From assembly GCF_000149955.1 (NCBI RefSeq), contig NC_030989.1, positions 3,540,505 through 3,604,504 on the forward strand: DNA of 64,000 nucleotides, read 5' to 3'. Numbering within the stretch: position 1 is the stretch's first letter; each line of letters begins with the position of its first letter. This document shows, piece after piece, positions 23,108 to 33,240 of the stretch. The position numbers and the translations under genes are program-made. This DNA is from Fusarium oxysporum f. sp. lycopersici 4287. Lineage: Eukaryota > Ascomycota > Sordariomycetes > Hypocreales > Nectriaceae. The notes below the pieces were generated by a model. That model was not told the DNA's origin. It saw only the letters and a program-made list of their open reading frames with translations, and did not search any database.

Positions 23108-23671
23108 CAACACAGTTGGCCAGCGCAACAGACTATAGGGCGAGAAAGATTGCTAGATATTCAGGTTGACAAATTGCTTCTGTTGAGTAATGAGAGTTAT
23201 TTTTCTTATTGGTAAGGCCTGTTGGGTGACTTGTTGGGTTGTTTCCATCTCGTATATCCATTGGATGCGACGATCAAGGGATCATTCAGTTCAATCCGTT
23301 CACAGTTTGACATAGTTATTCTTGGGAGTTGGGGGAAAGTCCTGTATATTAGACTTTACCACTATCTATTTATTTGTCTGTTCTCTCTGGACCAATCCAC
23401 CTGTGCTTCGTACTCTTCTCACATATCACCAATCCCTCAAGTCCGTACCGCACAATACCCAGTTCGTCAGTCAATCGCAAACAGTAAAGCGAGACAATAC
23501 CCTTGTTTTTGTCGGTTTTATTCTTTTACTCTTTTTCTTTTGTTGCTTTTGTTGTTTTCGTCCGTGTTATCCTCCAAGAGCGACGTCTGACTTAGCAAAT
23601 GCGAGCATAGTCAAGTCAAGACCGGTAGTTTGACACAACATCTACTGGTTGTGGTTGTCGTTGCAAGACTC
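23108..23671. other. Intergenic region between convergent genes
   Basis: This is 3' flanking DNA shared by the rightward six-hairpin gene and the leftward small cysteine-motif gene. A T-rich stretch lies at 23508-23570. No gene was seen. Confidence 0.6.
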
Positions 23672-23818
23672 TCAGAAGTTACCACCAGTGAACTTGACGA
23701 TGTTGTTGTAGCCGCAGCTGCAGGTGCACTTGGGGTTGGCCATATCGACAGGAGTGTTGATGGTGGTAGGGGCCTTGGCATCAACGGGGGCGACCTTGCA
23801 GAGATTGGAGAAAGACAT
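23672..23818 (-). CDS. 48-residue protein with C-terminal CxCxC motif (metallothionein-like?)
   Basis: This short intronless frame runs from the ATG at 23818 to TGA at 23672-23674. The N-terminal half is MSFSNLCKVAPVDAKAPTTI. The C-terminal half holds NPKCTCSCGYNNIVKF, three cysteines spaced C-x-C-x-C as in metal-binding peptides, plus one early Cys7. The gene has the hallmarks of a well-expressed fungal gene: a CT-rich leader full of TTCTCAAC and CACAAC words and a TATAAATT box at 23971-23978, about 155 bp upstream. I do not recognise a named family. Copper or other thiol-metal binding is an inference from the cysteine spacing. Confidence 0.65.
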   Translation of the reverse strand: MSFSNLCKVAPVDAKAPTTINTPVDMANPKCTCSCGYNNIVKFTGGNF

Positions 23819-25732
23819 GGTGAAATATTTGGAAGGGGCTTAAGTAGAAGATTGTTGTGTTATGGGTGTTAAGTGTGGAAGTGAGGTTGTGAAGTTGAGA
23901 AGTTGAGAAGTTGTGAAGGTTGTTGGTTGTGAGTTGAGAAGAAGGTTGAGATTGATCGAGGTCAATCTTCAATTTATAGGTAAACCTGGAGTCTTCAGAG
24001 CAAACAGACCTTCCTATATTCTCGGACTGGCAGTTTGAACATGCCAATGGCATCCTGAGTGAACTTCCGGCGCAAAGGTTGTTCTGGCAATGGGAGTGTT
24101 CGCCGGGTGTTCAAGGCGCTGCACTCACGTCAAAGTTCTAGGCCATTCTCTCCGACCATAGTAATGAACAAATGAAACGTACAGATCATGGTCCTGACAA
24201 AACGCCCATGATTTATGTTCATTCATGGAGGAAGCCTTGATAAAGGCACAGCGAAAGGCAAGGTCCAGTGAACAATGTCCCCATTAATGAAATGGCACAG
24301 CACCAGTTCAGCTGCTAGTTTCCCATGGACTACTCAATAGGTCCAAGCCCTTTGTTCAGCTCATTACATTTAACAGTGGCATCACTTCCGGCCAGTCTCG
24401 CCTGAGATGAATCACAGAGACACTCCCGCTACTGGGGCAGTACACCAGTCAATGTCAAAGCCACCCCAGGACGTGCATTAATGAAAGGCTTTACAACTAA
24501 AGAACTATAAATGTTGATCTAGAGAAGCCTAGGCCATTGCTGACTGCGCCCAACTAGGCCACTTCAAAGTGACCAGTAATGGGTATTCCTTATCAGGGTC
24601 ATTGAGACTAGTCAGCCTGCTCGATAAATTGCTTAACGCGAAGTACGAAAAGATGGACTCCTCTACTGCAAGCAAAACAGCGCAGATAACCCAACCAACC
24701 CGAGGTGTCCAGAACAAAACTCGCGATATATCACATTGATGCCCAGGTACAGTTCAAGTGATAACCTCCTTCTTTATCCACCCGATTGCAAACCGTACCC
24801 TATGGGGCAAGACAACTTCAGACCTTGAATCAGGGTGCCAAAAGTAAGTGTCTTGGTCAAAAGATTCTCTAAACCTATGCTAATCATACCTAAGTCATTT
24901 CATCCCTTAGGGTTGAGATCGCAAGTTCCCTTGCCTCCCCTGGCCTCACTACATAGATCAAGCTATAACATGGCACGTTATTCGCCGTCATCGTGTAATC
25001 ATCGGGGCATAAGACACCTCCCTACTCTTTGCACTTAGGAAAGCATATGTATCCAGGAGTGAAGCTATACCTGGGCACTCTGGTCCTTCTTTTGCTAGTT
25101 ACTGATTTCATCATTTGATGCCAGAGTTGACGGAAATCCCACCGGTCATCTTCATAGAAGCTTCACCGGGTTATACTAAGTAGAGACCTGTCTCTTTTCT
25201 GGCTGAGACTAGCTGTCGTAAGAGTTTCTTCAGGGTTTCCATGGAGTAGAGATAAATGAATTGTCTCCACTTACTGGGTTCTTTTGTTGTTGCAACTCTT
25301 GGTTGCTTCTCTCGAGCTCGCGGTTATTATGCGTAACTGGCCGTGGTCACCATGAATCAACACTCCGTTGTCTCGTGAATGCGATTAGAAGACCTAATAT
25401 CATGGCTTGAAGATGCCCATACCTCTACTCAAGTTTGTTCAGGGATGCTGTGCGCCATGCCAGGAGATATGTGATGTGGTATCCAGTACCTTTGCCCTTA
25501 AGTTCCGGAACATAGTGATGCTGAAAGGAGTATATCGGAACTAACAGTTCATTCTACGTCTGAAATTGCTTACAAGGCACGGTTAAAGTGCTTGAGGGGT
25601 GGAGGGGGTGCTGCCAGTGTCGAGGCACTTTTCCTCTGACCGATGAACAGACAACAAGAGTAATTGAGCATAAATATGCGCTAGCGAAGGATATATAAGT
25701 CATAATAACTTATTAGACTTTCACTAATGGAT

Positions 25733-25857
25733 CCAGGGCCGAGCGTGGTCTCATGGTGGTGAGTGTCGACGGGCCTCGAGCAAGGATGGCTTACTCTGGT
25801 TCGCCCAAGCCGGGGTCTCCTGTTCGAACCCTGTGAGATCGCCCTCGATTTTTTTTG
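25733..25857 (+). ncRNA. tRNA-like Pol III element 1 (SINE or tRNA relic)
   Basis: The element shows a near A-box (TGGTCTCATGG, one mismatch to TRGYNNARNGG), about 70 bp later an exact B-box core (GTTCGAACC) and then a run of eight T, the Pol III terminator. It shares GGGC..TGGTC at the 5' side and GGG-CTCCTG-TTCGA..GCCCTC at the 3' side with element 2. It does not fold into a clean tRNA cloverleaf by eye. Confidence 0.45.
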
Positions 25858-26113
25858 GGACTTTCAGTTAGTTTCATTGCAGTGTAGTACTGTTGTTTTT
25901 CGAAGAACGCAGTGGCCCCTTCTGGTTTTATCTTTTACCATTCTGCAGATGCCCTAGAGTCGTAGGTTAAGGGCTCTTTCCTAGTTTGCTATATATCCTA
26001 GCGAATCAGACTCGTTCACTCATGGGCAGTGAGCGAACTCAAGGCAGGTAGGCCCCAAGCGACCTTGAGTAACAACCTTGCCTTATATCAATGCTAATAA
26101 GCAACCGACAGTT

Positions 26114-26236
26114 CAACTTGGGCGAGGAGTGGTCGAGCGGTGCCATGAGAACCAGTGTAGCTTTCCGTGTTCCTGATGCCCAACGGGAGCCCTCCTGGTT
26201 CGAGCACCAGGAAGCCCTCCTCTAATAATTATTTTT
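26114..26236 (+). ncRNA. tRNA-like Pol III element 2 (SINE or tRNA relic)
   Basis: An exact A-box (TGGTCGAGCGG) is followed about 70 bp later by a B-box-like GGTTCGAGCACC, one base longer than canonical, and a run of six T. GAGGAG at the 5' side can pair with CTCCTC at the 3' side as an acceptor-like stem. It is similar to element 1, 380 bp away. Confidence 0.45.
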
Positions 26237-26704
26237 TGGCTTTTTTGTTATATGCTAGGTCCTCTGTTGTTATCTTGAAGATACTGGCGGTCATCTCTCC
26301 TTTCCTGAGCCGAGCTCACTTGTAGACTGGTGCTTTTATTAAAGGGGGCTATCAATCGTTGAGGTTCATCTATCAACACCCACACAGAATATTACATTAC
26401 AACTTTGCTGCAGTTTGAGCTAGGACTTCTGATCAAAGTCCATTACTATGCTCTCCACTTGTGGTGCTTTTGACAAGTATTGGAACGAGGGGGAGAGATG
26501 TCATGTTATCACAGGCAATACAGGTTTACTACACAGACCTCTGCGCAGCACAAAGAGAGTATTGAACCTAAACTATTAAATTTGGAACATGATCCTCCGT
26601 TGTAACTCATTCTTATTGTTCTGCAGCTGCCTTAGCTATATCGCAGCATGAGACTAGTATGCGAAGACTGCGCAACCAAGAGACCAACTCCCCATTGTAG
26701 GAAC

Positions 26705-26770
26705 TTATGATAACTTATCCTAAGGTTAGGAAATCTTAGCCTAAAGTGGACCATAAGGACATCCTAAGTT
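26705..26770. repeat. Third CCTAA-rich tract
   Basis: The sequence has TTATCCTAAGGTTAGGAAAT followed by AGCCTAAAG and ATCCTAAG, including a CCTAAGGTTAGG inverted repeat. Composition matches the two tracts flanking the HNH gene. Confidence 0.5.
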
Positions 26771-27765
26771 TTGATCTGATGCTCAGATACTTTAAGCATA
26801 CTCGCTTGTGCTACTACCTGGGTGGTGAATACCAAAGCAACACCAGTGAACACTCAGCCACGGCGCATGATAAATCACTTGTTGAGCCCTGGAACACCGA
26901 GGCGATCATTGAGAGAAATTTATTGAACATTCGGTTGAATGAAACAGTCCATGAGTGAGTTTCTCTTGCTCTGGGTGTAGACTGTGATTTGGGTCCGATC
27001 ATTGCCAAGCCTTCATATCACCAATTGCTTGCCCAAACGTACAAAATATACAGAATTTTCTTTCAAGGGCAGCCATTGCAATCATTGACGCCCAACACTG
27101 TGTAATGTAATCAACAGTCGAAAGTCTGGGGCAGTTGCCCATGGCCTCAGCATCACTTGGGTACACGATAGTCGGCCCAAGCCTCTCTAATTTCACCATG
27201 AACAATTGTTATGTGTTCGGGGAACATGCTCATGTGCTGAGCCTTTGCGCCATATATGTTTAGATGTCTCTTTCTTATGGTTGGTCGCTATCGGGCTACA
27301 AGACCCAAATGGCTCGAATTTGTGAACCCTCACATGTAGATGGGTGCATATGTCTTAATTACACCGTCGCGAGGATTTGGCAAGACCAAGGTATTTAAAC
27401 AACTGTATTCTGTAACTAGTAATATTGGTGTACATCAGCAGGCACAGCCTGCAAGAGATGATCCGTCTAGAGAGGGTATTTCATCCAGGCTTGGTATCTA
27501 AGGGGGAATTTTAAACATAAAACATATTCGCAAGACTGCCACAAAGGAAAATCACCATCCAAGAAAAACAACCGTCATTAAACAAGCAAACCCTTCCGTT
27601 AACAAAGAAAAGCACAGGCCGTTATTCCGTCGTCCATCCTCATGCTTCCAATCTCATGTAAAGTATGGTATCTTTAAAAGCAACGCAATAAACCTCCTCT
27701 TCCCTTCGCTCGTATCTCGCTTGGCACCATTGGCGTGATTGGTGTGATAATAGGTCCGACGATGT

Positions 27766-30666
27766 TTAGTCGGTGAAGAACTTGATGACGTTCTGTAGAT
27801 CGCGCAGGCCGACACCGTGCTTGGGGTAGCAGATGTAAATCTCCTCGCCGAGGGCACCAAACTTGGATCGGAATGATGCCTTGCGACGGAGGCCAAGACT
27901 GTCGACGATGGATCGGTAGCTAGCACTAAGGAACTTGGCACGAATACCGCCAACGTGCTCACCAGGGGTAAGCTTCTCGGAAACACCAGCGCCAAAGGTG
28001 ACCTTTCCGCTAACGTTCTGGAGAGCAAAGCTCACCAGCACCTCAATGGCGCCGTTGACGGCACCAGGGAAGTCCAGAGCCCACTTGACCTGCCAGCCAT
28101 GTCGAGGAGCAAGCTTGGCCAAAACGACCAGAGACATGACCTTGCCGTCCTTCTCGGCAGCAAAATATCGGCGGTGCTCCTGGTCAATCCAGGGGCGGAC
28201 CTCAGTAAGGTGAACCTGTTTGCCCTTGCCCTTACGACTACCCTTCCATGCTTCGATGGCGGGGTTAGCGCGAGAGATAAAGTCTTCATCTGGCTTGACC
28301 TCATGGATTTTGACACCTTCACGCTCAACGCGGCGAGCCTTGGCAGCGAGGCCATCGATCTGGGCGCTGTTGTGCTTATCAGCGTCGACACGCTGCTCCT
28401 CAGTGCAAGACAAGCTTCGCCAGCGAAATTCAGAGGCAAGAATCTTCTGGACTTCATAAGAAACGAGCATCCAGAAAGGTGTCAATCGGAGGTCGACAGT
28501 AATGTAGTGAATAAAGTCACGGATGACTTGAGTGTACTGGCTGCGGTCACAAAGAGGGTCACCAGTAATCATAGCAAACTTCTCGCGATGGACCCAACCA
28601 ACAGCGGCACCAGTGGAGTGTCGCCAAATCTGGAAACGATCATCGAGCCAGGAGGTGTTGGTAGCATCACCGTAATTGGCAATGAGTTTCTCGATAGGAG
28701 GAGGAGAGTCGGCGTGGTGAGGCTTGGTGGTGTCAGCCTCGGGGTGAGGCAGACCGGGAGCCTTAGTAGGAAGAGACTTGGGGTCGCGGTGGAATAGAGA
28801 TGCGTATCGAACATCGCCAAGCTCAAGCATCCAAGCGACGATACGCTCAAGACCAAGACCAGCACCAGCGTGGGGAGGAGCACCCAGCTCAAAGGCAGTA
28901 AGGTAATCCTCCATACCATCCTCAGACATGCCAGCGGCAGCCATGTTGGCGCGGAGCTCATCGACGTTGTGGATACGTTGACCACCGGAGCAGATCTCCT
29001 GGCCTCGAATGAAGATATCAAAAGATCGAGTCCACTTGGGATCTTCAGGGTCCTTGGCAGTGTAGAAGGGGCGAGCGTTGGCAGGGAACTTGTCGAGGAC
29101 GTAGTAGTCTGTGCCGTACTTCTCGCGCACAAGCTGGCCAAGTCTCATCTCGTCGGGAGTAGACAGATCCTCCTCTTCGACGTCACGTCCATCGTCACGG
29201 AGCATCTGGATACCTTCGCTGAAGGGGATGATGGGGGTCTCCTCTAGCCACTTGAACTCACCACTAGGCCATCTCTTGCGAATGACCTCGAGCTCTCGAG
29301 AGGCATAAACAGTTCTGAAGACTTCCTTGAGGAACATGTCAATGAATTGGATGACCTCATGATAGTCGGTGTCAATGGCCATCTCAAGATCGAGGCCAGT
29401 GTATTCGGTCAAGTGACGGTGAGTGTTGGAGTTCTCGGCACGGAAGACGGGGCCAATTTCGAAAACGCGACCGAAGTCGGCAGAGATAGCCTCTTGCTTG
29501 GCGAGCTGAGGACTCTGGGCGAGGAAAGCACGGCGACCGAAGTAGTTTACAGGGAAGACAGCAGCACCACTTTCAGTGGCGGCAGGCTGAAGCTTAGGGG
29601 TATTAATTTCAACAAAGCCTTGCTCTTCGAGGGTGTTTCGGAAGATTCGGGAGACCATTGAGCGCACACGGAAGAGCGCCTGGTTGGAAGGGTGTCGGAG
29701 ATCGAGGATTCGGGCGTTCATGCGGTTGCGCAGCGTCTCTGGGGGCTTGTAGTTGCTGAAGGGGAGGTTCTGAGCGGGGTTGACGAGGTGAACAGACTCG
29801 ACGTCAACCTCAACATTAGAGTGTGTAGCCGATCGAATCGGCTCTGGAGGGCTCTTGAGGGTACCAGTGATCTGGACAAGAGATTCGGGGTTGATCTTTC
29901 GGACCCATGTGATGAAGTCGGCATTACTGGCATCACGGGCGAGAACACCCTGAACGGAGTGTGTCTGGTCGCGGAGGAGTAGGAAGTCGAGAACCTTTGA
30001 AATAGGTCGCTGGGTCTCGATGCGGGCTCGGAAGGTGACTTCGGTGCCAATGGGCAGAGTATCGAGCTGTGCAATTGTGTTGATCTCGCCAGGGTGAACA
30101 GGCCAGTCAGAGCTCATGCTTGTTCGACCGCTGTCGAGAGAAGTGCGGCTGCTGGGAACAACAGCGCCGTTGGTGGTGGTGGTAGTGCCATCCATACTAG
30201 ATCGAGCAGAATTGCGCAGTTCAACGGCGCTATCACGCATTGTTTCGCGAATAGTTCTAGAGGGAGACGCGGAACGAGGCGACGAGAAAGCTGAGCTCAA
30301 AATAGCAGCCGATGGTCTTGTGTCAATGCTCAGCACTGCTGAGGCAGGCCGGCTGGTCTCCGGGCTCGCCATATCGAGCGACGTCGGTGATGATGTCAGA
30401 GTTGTGGCTTTGGCTTTTGAAAGGACCGAGTCTATGGAGACAGCAGATAGTGGGGGCGATGACAGGGCCTGCACTGGGGTTGGAGTGAAGGAAGTGATTA
30501 AAGGTGAAGGAGTTTTAGGTGAAGAGAGAGAAGAGGAAGAAAAGGTAGAAGTAGAAGGTGAAGGAGGGGTTGAAGAATTTGAGGTGGCCGAGGATCCTTT
30601 TAGACGATACTTTGATGGTAGTGGCATGCCAAAGGCTGATGTGACGGGAGCAAGGATGCCCGTCAT
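27766..30666 (-). CDS. erdS: ErdS-type aspartyl-tRNA synthetase/DUF2156 fusion (ergosteryl-aspartate synthase)
   Basis: The product is a single-exon protein of 966 residues from the ATG at 30666; the upstream GTG at 30714 is not a likely start. Residues 1-190 are Ser/Thr/Pro-rich and probably disordered. An OB-fold anticodon-binding domain lies at about 205-300 and a class II synthetase core at 310-630: ESGAAVFPVNYFGRRAFLAQSPQ (365-386), motif 2 FRAENSNTHRHLTEY (408-422) and motif 3 GLGLERIVAW (603-612). A linker leads to a C-terminal DUF2156 acyltransferase domain at about 670-966 (TSWLDDRFQIW, GWVHREKFAMITGDP). In Aspergillus this architecture is ErdS, which charges tRNA-Asp and transfers Asp to the 3-OH of ergosterol at membranes. 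The divergent hydrolase gene 2.6 kb away supports the assignment. Activity here is inferred from architecture. Confidence 0.93.
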   Translation of the reverse strand: MTGILAPVTSAFGMPLPSKYRLKGSSATSNSSTPPSPSTSTFSSSSLSSPKTPSPLITSFTPTPVQALSSPPLSAVSIDSVLSKAKATTLTSSPTSLDMASPETSRPASAVLSIDTRPSAAILSSAFSSPRSASPSRTIRETMRDSAVELRNSARSSMDGTTTTTNGAVVPSSRTSLDSGRTSMSSDWPVHPGEINTIAQLDTLPIGTEVTFRARIETQRPISKVLDFLLLRDQTHSVQGVLARDASNADFITWVRKINPESLVQITGTLKSPPEPIRSATHSNVEVDVESVHLVNPAQNLPFSNYKPPETLRNRMNARILDLRHPSNQALFRVRSMVSRIFRNTLEEQGFVEINTPKLQPAATESGAAVFPVNYFGRRAFLAQSPQLAKQEAISADFGRVFEIGPVFRAENSNTHRHLTEYTGLDLEMAIDTDYHEVIQFIDMFLKEVFRTVYASRELEVIRKRWPSGEFKWLEETPIIPFSEGIQMLRDDGRDVEEEDLSTPDEMRLGQLVREKYGTDYYVLDKFPANARPFYTAKDPEDPKWTRSFDIFIRGQEICSGGQRIHNVDELRANMAAAGMSEDGMEDYLTAFELGAPPHAGAGLGLERIVAWMLELGDVRYASLFHRDPKSLPTKAPGLPHPEADTTKPHHADSPPPIEKLIANYGDATNTSWLDDRFQIWRHSTGAAVGWVHREKFAMITGDPLCDRSQYTQVIRDFIHYITVDLRLTPFWMLVSYEVQKILASEFRWRSLSCTEEQRVDADKHNSAQIDGLAAKARRVEREGVKIHEVKPDEDFISRANPAIEAWKGSRKGKGKQVHLTEVRPWIDQEHRRYFAAEKDGKVMSLVVLAKLAPRHGWQVKWALDFPGAVNGAIEVLVSFALQNVSGKVTFGAGVSEKLTPGEHVGGIRAKFLSASYRSIVDSLGLRRKASFRSKFGALGEEIYICYPKHGVGLRDLQNVIKFFTD

Positions 30667-33240
30667 AGTTAGGTAGCGTCGCGTAGCGCAGGGCCGCGGA
30701 CGGAACGAGGGCACGAAGGACAGGGATCAGAGGATCGGGGATTTGGGGGGTGATTTGATTCTGATTGTGATGACGGGCCCTGGCCGGGAATGTCTGTTTC
30801 TGTCTCAAAATGAAATGGTTGGTTGGCTGGACTGCTCTCGACTGAGTTGGAGGGTGTGGCACGGTGGGTCAGCCACACTTGAAAATCCTGGATATCCTGA
30901 CTTGGCTTGCTAGGGACTGTTTCTGCAATACTTGCTTCGGTCGATGACGATCGAGTGGGCTGCTTTTGGTTGCTCAGATTCCCCTTTGGTCGTTACTCAG
31001 GGACTTGTCTTCGATTTGATCGTGGCTGTGACGAGGAGAGTAGTGGTGTATCAGTTACATGTGTGGCGTGGCTGGGGTGAATAAGGGTTGAGTTCACAGG
31101 TGGTTAATATCTAATTTATGTATTGGTGTGAATGAGAATAGAACCACCAAATAGGAAGTGTTGGGATGTTTATATCAGTTATAACCAACAACACGAACTC
31201 CGCATCCACGGCACTTTCGGCCTCACGGAAACAAGACTTGCTTACAATGCCGTGAGAAGAAAAGGAAAAAAACTTCTTTGTCAAATTCCTATCGCTTACT
31301 CTAGCAACCACCATTTCGGGCTCGGCCCAGTGCATAAACCCGCGGCGTGGAGGTTGAGGATGACAGATGACTCGGCATTGCCATGTAACTCGTTCCGCGC
31401 CTGAGGGTACCGAGAAATTTACGGGTAGATCCAATTGCAATTACAGGTCAGTCAGCACGGGTTTTAGCTTCGAGTCTAGCACTAGCACCCTATTGTAGCA
31501 GCTAACAGCCCTAGGATATGGGGCATCGCTGATTCAAGCATGGCACGCCATGAGTAACGGGCCCGGTAGTGGCATGTGGATGTGCTTGTGGATGCAAGAG
31601 CCTCCAAGGGCGCAAAGTCCGAGTGATTGGTTTCGTCATAACTTTTGATGTCTCTCAGAAATGTCTTTCAGAATGTCTTCAAAAACTGGTACAGAGTTTT
31701 ACTGAAGTGTTATGTGTCAAGTTGATCAATTACACTCAGCCACGAAGACAGTACCACGTCAAAGAAGACGCCACAGACACACATCCAAGGCCAAGGCCTT
31801 ATTGCCGTCAGACGTTCAGGTCCCAAGCTTGGCCTCACCCAGGAGCGCCCAAACAAGCAAGGGATGGCTGCCGTTTGCCGTCTGGGCATCCCTCTACGTA
31901 CCGTCAGAAGTACCAGATACGTCAACGGGTGATACAAATTTAGACAATGCGTTAATTCCGTGACATCAGCAGGGTCGCTATAGATTTTCACAGAGTCAGG
32001 GCTCACTTCAGACTCTCCCCGGGATGCGCGGGGCCGCACGGAGCTGGTGATTGGAGTTCGGTGGAGATGCTCCGGAATTGGCTTGATAAGACCAATGACA
32101 TATCCTAAACCCATCGGCGATTGACGACTATCAAACCGTCGACCTTGTGTCCGTTTTATAACCTGTATTTCTGAATATTATTTTATCCCAAGACTCTGCA
32201 GTGACCTACCTCTTGATGGTGAGTAGGGTAAAGTCAGAGGCTGATGACCAGGTTTGTTTCCGAGAGAGTGTCGGTGACTGACCTGACATCAATCCAGGTG
32301 AAATGAAATGAAATGTCAAACGGAATTTGCGGTTGATTACGGTAGCTAAGCCAAATCAAGAGAACATTCTCGTATCTACTCTGTCGTGGTTAATAATTCT
32401 AGGCTCTCGTCTCTTCCCTTTTTTCCTTCTAAAAACAGACCCCACTTAGTCGTTCCGCTCCCGCATTGACCACTAAAATGACCCAGCTTAGCGGGAGACA
32501 CTACGTCATAAGCATCAACTCTCCAACTCACGTCACCTAACAACTTTGGTTGGTTCTGACCAGGTTTTACAGTTTTTGTCTTGTCTTTCTTGTCCTGTGT
32601 TGCTTGCTTATCGATCGCTTAATTCACATTCACATAATCAATCACTCAAAATCACCTCAGTCAGTGGGTGATTTGATTACTACTGTTTGATAACCTGCTT
32701 TTCCACTTTCGTAGGCGAGACACGTACTACTAATGACGGTCAACAACTTCAAACTGCTTACCCCCCATCAAACCACAAACCTACCTTAGACGCTATCAAA
32801 CCTCACGCACGCACGCACATCAGCAAACTATCATTCTTTTTATTCCTTCTGATCAGCAATTTTGAGCCAATCCTTGTTCTTACTACGTCTCCCACCGCGC
32901 TTACAGAATACCGTACTGTACCATTATTGTACTGTACTGCATACTGAGTCAACCACGTGTTGCACACAAATCTCTCCACCGCTTCTCCGTAACAGCCGGG
33001 TCTCGTCTTGGCTTGACTTGACTTGGGCTTGGATTGTGCTTCCTCACTTTGCAGCCTCTCTTCCCTCTGCCGTCTTTTCCTGACAACCCTTCTCGACCCC
33101 TACCATAACCAACCTAGCCCGCTGCAATCTGCAGTCTCACCCAAAAAGCCATAATCTCATAGGCTGGTGTTGGTGTTTGCTGGCTAGGACCCCCTCCCCT
33201 CTCCCCTCTTCCAGATACTGTACCTAAATTCACATCTGAT
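30667..33240. other. Divergent promoter region between ErdS and the ErdH-like gene
   Basis: This 2.6 kb stretch contains no convincing gene. The part upstream of the hydrolase (about 32380-33240) is pyrimidine-rich with an (ACGC) microrepeat at 32806-32820 and two ACTGTACT-type words at about 32920-32945, typical of a long fungal 5' leader. The part upstream of ErdS (30667-31110) is GC-richer. Confidence 0.55.

Larger units (their letters stand above)
23819..27765. other. 3.9 kb gene-poor region with Pol III-like elements
   Basis: No protein-coding gene was recognised beyond the promoter of the small cysteine-motif gene at its left end. It contains two tRNA-like elements and one CTAA-rich tract, listed separately. 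The rest is unassigned; the short frames on both strands have no family signature. Confidence 0.5.

Noticed and set aside
30116..30676. A 186-residue plus-strand frame rich in Glu and Val
   Set aside because: It is the complement of the Ser/Thr/Pro-rich N-terminus of the ErdS-type gene.
32800..32830. CRISPR or other array-like structure
   Set aside because: It is only an (ACGC) microsatellite; no direct repeats with unique spacers occur anywhere in the window.
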